Origin: Streptomyces griseofuscus
Lineage (GTDB): Bacteria; Actinomycetota; Actinomycetes; Streptomycetales; Streptomycetaceae
DNA: 64,000 nt
Reading direction: 5' to 3'
Assembly (NCBI RefSeq): GCF_014673495.1
Contig: NZ_CP051006.1
Span: 7,315,001-7,379,000 of the forward strand
The notes under the pieces were generated by a model, which made no database searches, had not been told where the DNA came from, and saw only the letters and a list, made by a program, of their open reading frames with translations. The translations under genes and the position numbers were made by a program. Each line of letters begins with the position of its first letter. Position 1 is the stretch's first letter. Below are positions 25,217 through 34,190 of this stretch, piece after piece.

Positions 25217-26562
25217 CGGGTCCCCCCGTGGATGCGGGTGCGCAGCAGCGGCGCGAGCGCGAGGTCCAGGCTCTCACCGGGCCGGTGGGCGACGACCGCG
25301 ATGCCGCGTTCCACCAACGCGAAGCGCATGGCGTCGCGGTCGGCCCGCCACAGCCGCAGCGCGAGTTCGCCCTCGGTGTCGCCGGCTTCCAGGGCCGGCT
25401 CGCCGGTCGGGATCTCGACCACGACCATCGAATTGGCGCGGCCGCGCACCTGGTGCAGGATGTCGAAGATCCGCTGATCGGTCAGCGGCGTGATGACGTA
25501 CACCAGCGCTCCTTGCGGCAACGCGGGCGGCGGGAGCAGACCGATCCCCTCCGTGCGGTACGCGGCGTCCTTGCGGACGTCCAGCACACTCTCGACGATG
25601 CGGTAGAAGTACCCCTGGCCGCCGCCCGGTTGCAGCCAGCGGGTCGTGCCGCCGACCGATACGACGCCGACCCGGTCGTGGGCGCGCAGATAGGCGCGGA
25701 CCAGCCCCGCGGCGGCCCGGAAGGTCTCGTCGAGCGAGGACGCGCCGCTGACCGGATCGACCACGTCGGCGAGCACGTCCAGCAGCACCACGGTGTCGGC
25801 GGTGCGCTCCGCGGCGAACTGGTGGACCTGGAGGGTGCCGCGCCGGGTGGTGGCCGGCCAGTGGATCCGCCGCTGTCGTTCGCCACGCGCATACGGGTGC
25901 ACGCCGGTGACCTCGATGCCCTCGCCGCGCTGCGCGGCGGTGTGCTCGCCGAGCCGCTGCGGCAGCCGGACCGGGATGGGGGTGAGACCGGCGTGCCCGG
26001 GCAGCGGGAAGACGGCGATCTCACCGAGTCCGACCCGCACGGTGCGCCGGGCCAGCCCACCGCGGTCGTAGACGTCGACATCGACCGTGCCGAGCGTCCA
26101 GCGGCCCCAGCGCCGCACGGTCAGCACGAGATCGACATGGCGCGGCCCGACCGCCAGACGGTCGAGCCGGACCCCGTGGCCGAGGGTGATGCCGGGGTCC
26201 AGACGGCCGGTCTCACCGTCGCAGGCCACCGCGATCCGCACCGTCACCCGCTCGCCCTCGAAGCACCGCCGCGGCTGCACCTCGGCCTCGGCCGTCACGC
26301 TCTCCGGACGCGGCCCGCTCGGCAGGGCGAGGGCGAGCACCACCAGGGGCGCGGCGGCGAGCGCGAGTACCCAGGGGCGTCCGGTGACCAGTGCGGCGGC
26401 CAGCGCGACGACCGCCAACGTGCCCAGCCGCAGCGCGCGTTCACCGGCACGCCAGCCGGGCGGGGGCGGTGGCGGAGGCTCGGCGGTCATGTCCGGGCGG
26501 TCGGCCAGGGCCCGTCGGACGGCGGCGGCGGCCGCTCCGCCGGTCGGCACCGGTTCCGTCAT
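25213..26562 (-). CDS. DUF58 membrane-associated protein
   Basis: A 449-residue protein. Two hydrophobic segments near residues 55-100 are followed by a beta-rich part. The DUF58 hallmark is RGEGIEVTGVHPYARGERQR then RIHWPATTRRGTLQVHQF, with a von Willebrand A-like segment after it (TVVLLDVLAD). The ATG at 26562 overlaps the MoxR stop as ATGA. DUF58 proteins are partners of MoxR ATPases in chaperone-like complexes at the membrane, which is family knowledge. Longer readings of the frame upstream of 26562 are spurious. Confidence 0.9.
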   Translation of the reverse strand: MTEPVPTGGAAAAAVRRALADRPDMTAEPPPPPPPGWRAGERALRLGTLAVVALAAALVTGRPWVLALAAAPLVVLALALPSGPRPESVTAEAEVQPRRCFEGERVTVRIAVACDGETGRLDPGITLGHGVRLDRLAVGPRHVDLVLTVRRWGRWTLGTVDVDVYDRGGLARRTVRVGLGEIAVFPLPGHAGLTPIPVRLPQRLGEHTAAQRGEGIEVTGVHPYARGERQRRIHWPATTRRGTLQVHQFAAERTADTVVLLDVLADVVDPVSGASSLDETFRAAAGLVRAYLRAHDRVGVVSVGGTTRWLQPGGGQGYFYRIVESVLDVRKDAAYRTEGIGLLPPPALPQGALVYVITPLTDQRIFDILHQVRGRANSMVVVEIPTGEPALEAGDTEGELALRLWRADRDAMRFALVERGIAVVAHRPGESLDLALAPLLRTRIHGGTR

Positions 26563-27566
26563 GACACGGCCGGGGTGCGCGGCAGGGTCCCCGGGGCGGG
26601 TACGGACTGCACGATCTCCCGGATCACGTCGTCGCCGTCGATCTGCCGGACCCACAGTTCCGGCTTGAGGGTGACACGGTGCGCGAGGGCCGGTACCGCC
26701 ACGGACTTGACGTCCTCCGGGGTCGCGTAGTCCCGCAGGTCCAGGACGGCACGGGCGCGGGCCAGCTGCACCAGGGCGAGACCGCCGCGTGGCGAGGCAC
26801 CGACCTGGATGTGCGGGTGGTCCCGGGTGGCGCCGACCAGCGCGACGACGTACTCCAGCAGGTCGTCGTCCACCTCGACGCGTTCGACGGCGGCCCGCAT
26901 CGCCAGCACCTCGCCCGGCCCGCTGAGCCGGCGCACCACTGCCTCGGGCGCCGCCCGGTCGATCCGCGCGCGCAGCATCCCGGTCTCCTGGGCCGCCGTC
27001 AGATAACCCATCCGTACCCGCAGCAGAAACCGGTCGAGCTGTGCCTCGGGCAGGGTGTACGTGCCCTCGTACTCGATGGGGTTTGCCGTGGCGACGACCA
27101 CGAAGGGATCCGGCAGCGGCCGGGTGCTCCCGTCGATGGACACCTGGGACTCGGCCATCGCCTCCAGCAGCGCGGCCTGGGTCTTGGGCGGAGTGCGGTT
27201 GATCTCGTCGGCGAGCAGCAGATGGGTGAAGACCGGGCCGGGCCGGAAGACCATGTCGGCGCTTCGCTGGTCGTAGAACGGAGCGCCGGTGACATCGGAG
27301 GGCAGCAGGTCGGGGGTGAACTGGATCCGTCGGAAGTCCAGGCCGAGAGCGGTGGCGAAGGAGCGGGCCAGCAGCGTCTTGCCGAGCCCGGGCAGGTCCT
27401 CGATCAGGACGTGACCGCCGGCGAGGACACCGAGCATCACCAGCGCCAGGGACTCCGGCTTGCCGACCACGGCGGTGCCGATCTCGTCGAGCACGGCCGC
27501 GGCCGCCTCACCCGCCCGCCGCGGCGTCAGGGTGTCGTGGTCCGGGATGGGCTGCGTGCTGGTCAC
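26559..27566 (-). CDS. MoxR-family AAA+ ATPase
   Basis: A 335-residue AAA+ protein from GTG 27566 (GAGG ten bases upstream). An ATG at 27650 would add a proline-only tail and is less likely. Walker A is EDLPGLGKTLLA (residues 56-67) and Walker B is LLLADEIN (116-123). GATRDHPHIQVGASPRG near residue 265 is the MoxR sensor-2 block. MoxR ATPases remodel or mature partner proteins together with DUF58 proteins. It is coupled by ATGA to the DUF58 gene. Cytosolic, with probable membrane partners. Confidence 0.93.
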   Translation of the reverse strand: MTSTQPIPDHDTLTPRRAGEAAAAVLDEIGTAVVGKPESLALVMLGVLAGGHVLIEDLPGLGKTLLARSFATALGLDFRRIQFTPDLLPSDVTGAPFYDQRSADMVFRPGPVFTHLLLADEINRTPPKTQAALLEAMAESQVSIDGSTRPLPDPFVVVATANPIEYEGTYTLPEAQLDRFLLRVRMGYLTAAQETGMLRARIDRAAPEAVVRRLSGPGEVLAMRAAVERVEVDDDLLEYVVALVGATRDHPHIQVGASPRGGLALVQLARARAVLDLRDYATPEDVKSVAVPALAHRVTLKPELWVRQIDGDDVIREIVQSVPAPGTLPRTPAVS

Positions 27567-27701
27567 GGTCGGATCCTCACGGGACTTGGACTTGGGCTTG
27601 GACGGAAAGGGGGGCGGAGGTGGAGGCGGTAGCGGAGACGGGGCTGTCACGGGGACGGGTGCGGGTGCGCGGGTCGCGGGGTTCGGCCCCGGGGCCGCGG
27701 G

Positions 27702-28238
27702 TCACAGGGCTTCCAGCCGGTCGAGCAGGGCCCGCAGGACGGGCTCCGGGAGAGTGGGCCGCGGAGCGGACGCCCGGGGGTCGATCCACGGCCACAGCTC
27801 GGCGCCGACCAGGGCCCGGGCCCGCCGCGGGTCGCGGTGCATCACCACGCCGTGCCGCTCGGCCAGCCGGGCGGCGAACAGCCGCTGCAACTGCGGCCTC
27901 ATGACGGTTCGCAGATGCGCCTCGCTGTCGTCCGCGAAGGTCTTGGCCACGATGCGCCGCCACCCGCCGAGCGCCGGGGCGTGGCTGCCGAGCAGGCGCA
28001 CCCGCTCGCGGTGGTCGCTGTCCTGGGCGCCGCCGCCCGCGGCATAGCGCACCAGGACCAGCGCGACCGCGGTGACGAGGGCGAAGCCGGTGGCGGCCGC
28101 GGCGGCACCGTCGGCCAGGGCGAGCAGTACCTCGGCTCCGACCGCGACAGTGCCCAGGACGACGAGCGAGTGCCGTACCGATCCGGGCGTCCAGGCCGCG
28201 GAGTTGACGAAGTTCTGTATCCGCGCGGGCACCTTCAC
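27702..28238 (-). CDS. membrane protein of MoxR operon
   Basis: A 178-residue protein with two N-terminal hydrophobic segments (RHSLVVLGTVAVGAEVLLAL, then GFALVTAVALVLVRY) and a soluble C-terminal half rich in Arg/Ala (MRPQLQRLFAARLAERHGV). GTG 28238 overlaps the DUF4129 gene stop as GTGA (28238-28235). I do not recognise a named family; conserved hypotheticals of this size occur in this place in streptomycete MoxR operons. Topology suggests it helps anchor the complex. Confidence 0.72.
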   Translation of the reverse strand: MKVPARIQNFVNSAAWTPGSVRHSLVVLGTVAVGAEVLLALADGAAAAATGFALVTAVALVLVRYAAGGGAQDSDHRERVRLLGSHAPALGGWRRIVAKTFADDSEAHLRTVMRPQLQRLFAARLAERHGVVMHRDPRRARALVGAELWPWIDPRASAPRPTLPEPVLRALLDRLEAL

Positions 28239-29221
28239 GAGGCACCCGCCACGGATTCGGGCCCGGACGCCCGTGAGCGCAGACCGTCGGCGATCTCGGC
28301 CAGGGCCGCCGCGGCGCGGTCGCGGTGGCCGTCGTCCATCGGGTGCGTGGAGTAACGAGCCTCGCGGAACAAGGAGGTGAGCTCGACGACGGCCGCCCGC
28401 GCGGGCAGCCCGCTCGCGACAGCCCGCTCCAGCAGGTCCTGCGGGCTGTCCGAGGCGCGCCGGGCCACGCCGGAGGCGGCGAGCGACTCCTCCATGGTCG
28501 CGTAGCAGGCGATGACGGTCGCGCGGGCGTCGGTTCCGTCCAGCAGGGCACGGCGCCCGGAGTCCACGGCCCGGGTCAGCTGTTCGTGCTCGTCGCCGAC
28601 CGTCGCGTAGGTCGCCGGCGCGTCGAGCACCGGCGGCCGGGTCAGATACCGCCACAGGTACAGCCCCGCGATCACGACGACTACGACGCACAGGGCGATG
28701 CCGAGACCGAGCAGGATGGGTGTCAGCCCGAGGCGCAGGCCGTGGTCGGCGTGCTCGGCGGCCGGCAGATCGGGTACCGGATCCTGCCCCGGGCTGGGAA
28801 ACGCGGTCGGCCCGTCGCCGCTCCCGTGCTCGGCCTCATGGCCGCCGCCGAACGAACCGAACCGGTGCAGGGCCAGGACGAGCAGCGGTACGGCCAGGGT
28901 CGCGGCCGGCAGTACACGGCTCACGACGTCGACCAGCCGCTGTTCCACCGGGTCGAGCCCCCGAACGGCGCGGACCTGCTCCCGGTACTTCTCGCGCAGC
29001 GCCAGGCCACCGAGGAACGCCAGCAGGACGAGACCGATCACGAGCACGGGATTGCCACCGAGCGGCCCGCGCCCCTTGGCCGACAGGCCCGTGCCGGGAC
29101 GCAACAGCAGCGCTCCCAGCGCCACTCCGCCCACCACCAACACCGCCGCCGCGACCTGCGCCGCGCCGATCGTCCCGTGCCGCCGCTGTCGCCCCGTACG
29201 CTCCCGCCCCACCGCCCACAC
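28235..29221 (-). CDS. DUF4129 membrane protein, first gene of MoxR operon
   Basis: A protein of about 328 residues with four hydrophobic segments: AAAVLVVGGVALGALLL, NPVLVIGLVLLAFLGGLAL, VLPAATLAVPLLVLAL and the LGIALCVVVVVIAGLYLW stretch. A C-terminal DUF4129 domain follows: TVIACYATMEESLAASGVAR, then SPQDLLERAVASGL and FREARYSTHPM. GTG 29221 sits next to GGGAGGGG; GTG 29212 is an alternative. DUF4129 occurs with MoxR, DUF58 and transglutaminase genes and is thought to be structural in envelope complexes. It starts the operon that runs to 24611. Confidence 0.88.
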   Translation of the reverse strand: MWAVGRERTGRQRRHGTIGAAQVAAAVLVVGGVALGALLLRPGTGLSAKGRGPLGGNPVLVIGLVLLAFLGGLALREKYREQVRAVRGLDPVEQRLVDVVSRVLPAATLAVPLLVLALHRFGSFGGGHEAEHGSGDGPTAFPSPGQDPVPDLPAAEHADHGLRLGLTPILLGLGIALCVVVVVIAGLYLWRYLTRPPVLDAPATYATVGDEHEQLTRAVDSGRRALLDGTDARATVIACYATMEESLAASGVARRASDSPQDLLERAVASGLPARAAVVELTSLFREARYSTHPMDDGHRDRAAAALAEIADGLRSRASGPESVAGAS

Positions 29222-29329
29222 CCCTCCCGTGTGATCGGCAGCTTTGCATACTGGTTGACGGCGTGTCAGCAGGGGGACCGGTGGGGCGGCCTGGACAGAA
29301 CCCCCGGTGCACCGCAGCTCTCCCCTCTC

Positions 29330-30481
29330 CTACTGCCCCTTCCCCTTCCTGGAGACGAACCCGGCGTGGGCGAGGGCGAGCAGGGTGACGGCGGTCAGCA
29401 GGATGGGTGTCGTCGTGACGTGGCCGAGGAGCGTGAGGACGTACGGGGTGAACATGCCGAGGTACGCCACCGCCCAGAACCAGGCCGTCCAGCGGGCGAG
29501 TCGGTGGGGCGGGGCGAGAGCCGCGGTCCGGGTGAGGCCGTATGTGAGGGCCAGTCCGTAGCCCGCGCCGAGGACGATCGCGGCGAGGAGGGCGAGGGGC
29601 TCGTTCTCCGAAGCGTCGGCGACGACGGCGATCGCGGTGCCGGCCGCCACGGTCAGGAGGCCCGCGGTGGGCGTGGAGGGGGCTCGCCGCGCGGTGAGCA
29701 GACCGGCGCCGGGGACGAGGGCCGTCGCGACGCCCGTGAGGAGCAGACCGCTGTGCAGCGTGCCCGGCAGCGTGACGAAGCCGATGGTGGGGGCCGCGAA
29801 GACCCAGGGCGCCAGGGGCAGGACCGTGCGCCGGAAGCGGTGGCCGGTGTCTTCGCGGGCGACGTCGGAGCCATGGACCGCGACCCCGCCGCCCGTCTCC
29901 GGCGCGGCCAGCGCGAGCCACCCCGCCACCGCGCCGATGACGACGTGCGGGACGTACGCCGTGACCATCGGCCAGGGCGCCCACCGCGCGATGAACGCCG
30001 CCGCGAGGCCGCCCGTCGCGAAGCCCGCGGAGACGAACAGGCCGGGGCGGCGCGGCGAGCCGGAGAGTTCCTTGATCCAGGCGCTGCCCGCGGCCAGCAG
30101 CGCACCCGCGCCGACCCCGGTCAGAAAGCGGCCGGGCAGCAGCAACCAGGTACCGCCCCACGCGCCGCCCGCCATGAGGAGCACGGTGGACAGGACGTTG
30201 ACCGCGAGGGCCGCGAGCGCCACCGGGCGTCGTCCCCTGCGGTCCGCGAGCGGTCCCGCGAGCAGCAGCGCGGGTATCAGACCGACGACATACACGGCGA
30301 ACAGGCCGGTCACCGTGGACTCGGTGAGGCCGAGGTGGCTTCGATAGGCGCCGAGCAGGGCCGAGAACTGGTTGGCGCTCCAGCCGGAGGCCAGCATGAT
30401 CCAGGCGGCGCGGGCCCCGGTGGCGGAGGGAACAGCGGTGACGGGCGCGGTGGCCGGAGCCGTGACAGGAGGTGCGGTCAT
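29330..30481 (-). CDS. MFS transporter
   Basis: A 383-residue major facilitator with about twelve hydrophobic segments. GPLADRRGRRPV is the A-motif after TM2, and PGRFLTGVGAGALLAAGSAW is a TM4-5 motif of drug-efflux types. ATG 30481 is preceded by GAAGGGGGG. It is divergent from a LysR regulator with a perfect palindrome between them, so it is the probable regulatory target. The substrate is unknown. Confidence 0.9.
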   Translation of the reverse strand: MTAPPVTAPATAPVTAVPSATGARAAWIMLASGWSANQFSALLGAYRSHLGLTESTVTGLFAVYVVGLIPALLLAGPLADRRGRRPVALAALAVNVLSTVLLMAGGAWGGTWLLLPGRFLTGVGAGALLAAGSAWIKELSGSPRRPGLFVSAGFATGGLAAAFIARWAPWPMVTAYVPHVVIGAVAGWLALAAPETGGGVAVHGSDVAREDTGHRFRRTVLPLAPWVFAAPTIGFVTLPGTLHSGLLLTGVATALVPGAGLLTARRAPSTPTAGLLTVAAGTAIAVVADASENEPLALLAAIVLGAGYGLALTYGLTRTAALAPPHRLARWTAWFWAVAYLGMFTPYVLTLLGHVTTTPILLTAVTLLALAHAGFVSRKGKGQ

Positions 30482-30523
30482 CCCCCCTTCGTACCGGCCC
30501 GGCTGTTCGGCGCGCGCCGTACC

Positions 30524-30538
30524 TTCACGATTCGTGAA
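30524..30538. promoter_or_regulatory. LysR-type binding site
   Basis: TTCACGATTCGTGAA is a perfect 15-base palindrome containing T-N11-A, the classical LysR box. It lies in the 99-base gap between the MFS and LysR genes, 43 bases from the LysR start and likewise 43 bases from the MFS start. Confidence 0.72.
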
Positions 30539-30580
30539 CGGCCCGCGCCGGGCGCCAGGAGTCCCGTCTACCCTGGGCGT

Positions 30581-31498
30581 ATGGCGCTTGACCTGCGGCT
30601 GCTGTCGTCGTTCCTGGCGGTCGTCGAGGAGGGACACTTCGGACGGGCCGCGGCACGGCTCTTCCTGTCGCCGCCCGCCGTCACCCAGCACATCCGCCGC
30701 CTGGAGAGCCAGGTCGGCGCGCGACTTCTGGACCGCTCCGGTTCCCCCGTCGTGCCGACGGCCGCCGGAGTGCGGTTCGCCGGACACGCGCGCGCCCTCC
30801 TCGACGCCGCGAACGCCGCGCTCGACGACCTGGCGGACGTCGCCCAGGAGACCGACGGCGGGCGGCCACTGCGGGTGGGGATCATGGGGCACGGTTCGGC
30901 GGAGCTGACACCCGCGGCCATCAACGCCTACCGGCGGGCCCGGCCCGAGGTGCGGGTGGAGATCCGGCAGTTGGACTTCACGGAGCATGTGACCGCGCTG
31001 GTGGAGGACCGGGTGGACGTGGCCTTCGTACGGCCGTCCCCCAAGGACGAGCGGCTCGTCGCGGATGTCCTCACCACCGAGCAGCGGATCGTCGTCGTGC
31101 ACGAACGGTCGCCGCTGGCCGACGCCCGGACGTCCGGGATCGAGGTCGCGGACCTCACCGAACTGCCACTGTTCCGGGTCCCGGGACACACCCCGCACTC
31201 CTTCACGGACTACCTGTACTTCGGCGACCGAGCCCAGCGCCGCAGCTCCGAGTACGCCGTCACCCCGCAGGAGGTCCTGACCGGTGTCGTCACCGGCCGG
31301 TCCGCGGGCTCCGGACTGCGCTCCTTCGCGCGGTACTACGCCTGGCCGGGCGCCGTCTTCATACCCGTCCTCGACGCCCCGTGGGAGAGCAGCTATCTCG
31401 CGGTGCGGGCCGGTGACGACAACCCGGAGGTACGGATCTTCCGCGCGCTCGCGGTGGCCCTCGCGAAGGACATGGGACCCGGCATCAACGCTCTGTAG
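30581..31498 (+). CDS. LysR-family regulator
   Basis: A 305-residue LysR protein. The N-terminal winged helix reads LSSFLAVVEEGHFGRAAARL and LSPPAVTQHIRRLESQVGAR. The substrate-binding domain follows from about residue 90, with LRVGIMGHGSAELTP and DVAFVRPSPKDERLV. ATG 30581 gives the canonical DLRLLSSFL start. It is divergent from an MFS gene and probably controls it through the palindrome at 30524-30538. The effector is unknown. Confidence 0.93.
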   Translation: MALDLRLLSSFLAVVEEGHFGRAAARLFLSPPAVTQHIRRLESQVGARLLDRSGSPVVPTAAGVRFAGHARALLDAANAALDDLADVAQETDGGRPLRVGIMGHGSAELTPAAINAYRRARPEVRVEIRQLDFTEHVTALVEDRVDVAFVRPSPKDERLVADVLTTEQRIVVVHERSPLADARTSGIEVADLTELPLFRVPGHTPHSFTDYLYFGDRAQRRSSEYAVTPQEVLTGVVTGRSAGSGLRSFARYYAWPGAVFIPVLDAPWESSYLAVRAGDDNPEVRIFRALAVALAKDMGPGINAL

Positions 31499-31543
31499 CG
31501 CGCCCCGCGTCGAGGCGGCAGGGCGCACTTCGCCGCCACCGTG

Positions 31544-32764
31544 CTACGGCGCGGTGGCCAGGTGCGGGGAGCGGAGCACGAGAAGGGTGATCTCGCTGGG
31601 GGCGAAGACACGGAACGGCGGGCCCCAGAAGCCGGTGCCGCGGCTGGTGTAGAGGAGGGTGCGGGCGCCGTGGTGGCTGAGTCCGGCGAGGGCGGGCTGG
31701 TCGATGCCGACCAGGTGGTGGAAGGGCCAGATCTGACCGCCGTGCGTGTGCCCGGAGAGCTGGAGGTCGACTCCGGCGGCTGCCGCCCGGTCCACGAACT
31801 TGGGCTGGTGCGCCAGAAGCAGGACCGGCAGATCGGGGTCGGCGCCGTCCAGGGCTCCGGTGAGATGGGCGCGGTGTCCCGCCAGGCCGGAGGACTCGGC
31901 GGTGACGTCGTCCACACCCGCGACCACGAGGGTGTCGCCGCCGCGTTCGAGCAGCAGATGGCGGTTGCGCAGCGGCTCCCAGCCCAGCTCGTCCATGAGA
32001 TCGACCCAACCCTGGGCCTCGCTGTAGTACTCGTGGTTGCCGGTGACGTACACACGGGCCCTGGTGGCCCGCACGCTACCGAGCGGGACAGCCTGTGCGC
32101 GGCGGCGTTCGGCGGTGCCGTCCGCGATGTCGCCGGTGTGGCAGACCAGATCGGCTTCCAGCGTGTTCACGGTTTCGCACACCCGCGCCGACCAACGGGC
32201 GCGATCGAGGGGGCCGTAGTGGGTGTCGGTGATGAGGGCGACGCGAAGGCCGTCCAACCCGGCTCCCAGCCGCGGGAGTCGCACGTCGAGCCGACGCACG
32301 CGCGGCACACGGCGGGCCTCGGCGTACCCCCAGACGAGCAGGACGGCGGTGACACCGAGGACGGCCCACGTAACGATGCGGGCCCTGTCCTGGCTCCCCC
32401 CGACCCCGGCCACGGTCAGCGCGAGCCGCAACAGCACGCCGAGCAGAACGGACCAGGTGAACAGGATCCAGCTGGCGCCCAGCAGGGTGTCACCGATGAT
32501 CGCCGCCCGGTCCTGCTGGCGCCGGCCGTGGCCACGCGTCATCGCGAGCGGCATACCGACGAGGCCGAGGACGAACAGGACGGTGCCGACCACCGTGACG
32601 GGCAACGGCCAGTGCTGCCCGGCGTGCAGGAGTACCCAGCAGGGCACGGCCCACAGCAGTACGGGGGCGACCAGGGGTATAAAACGCATCAGGCGGCGCA
32701 GTCGGCTCGGCCCCGGCGCCTGCGCCTCGCTGTCGGCGGATCGGGTGCTGCTGGTCTCGGTCAC
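31544..32764 (-). CDS. membrane-bound metallophosphoesterase (YkuE/YaeI-like)
   Basis: A 406-residue protein. GTG 32764 is chosen because AGGGGAAGC precedes it; an ATG at 32812 is weaker. Four N-terminal hydrophobic segments (residues 27-155) are followed by a calcineurin-like domain. The metal motifs are ITDTHYG, HTGDIADG, TGNHEYY, LLLAHQP and LSGHTHGGQ, all complete. Relatives hydrolyse phosphodiesters, including UDP-diacylglucosamine-like lipids, near the membrane. It is convergent with the LysR gene. The actual substrate is unknown. Confidence 0.9.
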   Translation of the reverse strand: MTETSSTRSADSEAQAPGPSRLRRLMRFIPLVAPVLLWAVPCWVLLHAGQHWPLPVTVVGTVLFVLGLVGMPLAMTRGHGRRQQDRAAIIGDTLLGASWILFTWSVLLGVLLRLALTVAGVGGSQDRARIVTWAVLGVTAVLLVWGYAEARRVPRVRRLDVRLPRLGAGLDGLRVALITDTHYGPLDRARWSARVCETVNTLEADLVCHTGDIADGTAERRRAQAVPLGSVRATRARVYVTGNHEYYSEAQGWVDLMDELGWEPLRNRHLLLERGGDTLVVAGVDDVTAESSGLAGHRAHLTGALDGADPDLPVLLLAHQPKFVDRAAAAGVDLQLSGHTHGGQIWPFHHLVGIDQPALAGLSHHGARTLLYTSRGTGFWGPPFRVFAPSEITLLVLRSPHLATAP

Positions 32765-33108
32765 GCTTCCCCTCTCTGACCGGGTGCCGTCTCGCGCACT
32801 GTATCCGGTCACCCTCGGGACCCTGCCCGGCGTTCCTGGGCGCGGCCATGGAGCGAGGGGGCGGTACTGCCCGGGCTCGGCACTGCCACCGGCGGAGAGC
32901 GCGCCGGAGCGAGGGCCTGGGCCGATGACGGTGGCTGTGCCTCCGCTGGTTTTGGAGCAATGGTGCGGGTCGTGCCAGCGAACGTCGGTCAGGGTGTGCC
33001 CGGCGGAGCTGTCGATGGCGACGCGCGCACCGTCAGCGGCCGTTCAGGAGCGGGCTGGTCATCAATGCATCTTCCTTGATCAGGATTTACACCGATCGTT
33101 TTACATTC
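32765..33108. other. gene-free interval with AT-rich junction
   Basis: No intact gene is visible. The last 50 bases (about 33060-33110) are strikingly AT-rich for this genome and contain TGTAAAAC and GTGTAAAT around CGATCG when read on the minus strand. They abut the resolvase remnant, so this may be an old recombination junction. Confidence 0.5.
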
Positions 33109-33240
33109 CCAGATCACGCGGCAGTGCGGGGCACGGGCCTTCACCTCCCGTGCAGTCTTGAGCGCCTCCTCGAACTGCGGGCGGACGCGGATGCGGGTGC
33201 TGATCTTCGCGCTGAAGATTTTGTCCCGAGCTGAGTAGTT
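33109..33240 (-). pseudogene. serine resolvase/invertase fragment
   Basis: A stretch of about 43 codons reads KIFSAKISTRIRVRPQFEEA followed by LKTAREVKARAPHCRVI. This is the segment of Tn3/Hin-type serine recombinases just after the catalytic-domain beta strands. Neither the N-terminal catalytic serine region nor the HTH domain is present, and the reading becomes unrelated at about 33108. It is a relic of a mobile element rather than a working gene. It is followed downstream by the AT-rich junction. Confidence 0.65.
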
Positions 33241-33284
33241 GCGGTACAGGAGATCCCGGCGAGACTGATCTTGCCGGGGTTCGC

Positions 33285-34142
33285 CTACTCCGCGGGGCGC
33301 TTCGAGCCGGCGGGGGACGGTGTCGGCGCGCAACTCCCGTAGGTCGGGTATGTGCCGGCGGGGCGTGGGCCACCGCCTTGGCCGCTCCTGGTGAAACGGG
33401 ACGGCGGCGAGCCGAAGACGCGGGCGAAGGCGACGGTGAAAGCGGCTGGGGAGGCGTAACCGAGGCGGCCGGAGACCTCGGTGACGGACGCGGTGCGCAA
33501 CAGCGGGACCGCCGCGAGCAGGCGGCCACGGGCCCGCCAGACGGCGGGGCTGACGCCTGTCTCCGCGCGGAAGCGCCGGGTGAAGGCCCGTTCGCTCTGG
33601 GCCGTCCGCCTCGCCCAGACCGCGTTGGTGATGGAGACGTCCGGTGCGGCCAGGTACTCCCGGCACAGTTCCGCCAGGTCGGTGGAGGGCGGAAGCGCGA
33701 CGTGGAAGGGGAGCGGGGTGCGCGCGGCGATCTCGTGCAGCAGGAGCGCGGCGATGCACCCCTCCCGCCCCGACAGGCTGTAGTCGGCCTCGAACTCGGT
33801 TGCACTCAGCAGGAGTTCACGCAGCAGTGGTGGCACGTCCACGACCGTGCAGGTGGCGGGCCACCAGGGAACGGTGCCCGGCTCGATGTAAAGGCTCCGG
33901 GTGCTCACCCCCAGCATCCGGACCCGGTGCTGGGTGGCGGCAGGAATCAGGACGGCACGCTCGGGCGGGACGGTCCAGGTGCCCGCAACGGTGTCGACGA
34001 CCATGACCCCGGTTGCGCCGTAGAGGAACTGTGCGCGGCGGTGCTCGTGCCAGTCCAGCAGGTGGCCCGGCGGGTAGTCGGTGCCGATCGGCAGGACGTC
34101 CCGTTTCACGTGGTCGACTGCGTCCAAAAAGACGTTCCTCAC
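33285..34142 (-). CDS. AraC-family regulator
   Basis: A 285-residue regulator. The N-terminal cupin-like sensor shows LLDWHEHRRAQFLYGATGVM and VPPERAVLIPAATQHRV. The C-terminal double HTH shows RRTAQSERAFTRRFRAETGV then SVTEVSGRLGYASPAAFTVA and FARVFGSPPSRF, the classical AraC signature. GTG 34142 has GGTGGTGA just before it. A proline-rich tail follows the HTH. It is divergent from the TauE-type permease, 48 bases away, and is likely its regulator. Confidence 0.9.
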   Translation of the reverse strand: MRNVFLDAVDHVKRDVLPIGTDYPPGHLLDWHEHRRAQFLYGATGVMVVDTVAGTWTVPPERAVLIPAATQHRVRMLGVSTRSLYIEPGTVPWWPATCTVVDVPPLLRELLLSATEFEADYSLSGREGCIAALLLHEIAARTPLPFHVALPPSTDLAELCREYLAAPDVSITNAVWARRTAQSERAFTRRFRAETGVSPAVWRARGRLLAAVPLLRTASVTEVSGRLGYASPAAFTVAFARVFGSPPSRFTRSGQGGGPRPAGTYPTYGSCAPTPSPAGSKRPAE

Positions 34143-34190
34143 CTCACCACCGTACTGGCTGAGACACGAAGGAACAGTGCCGATCTTCGC

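Noticed and set aside
28325..31498. A 1057-codon plus-strand frame
   Set aside because: Only its last 305 codons (from 30581) are the real LysR gene; the rest is antisense to the DUF4129 and MFS genes.
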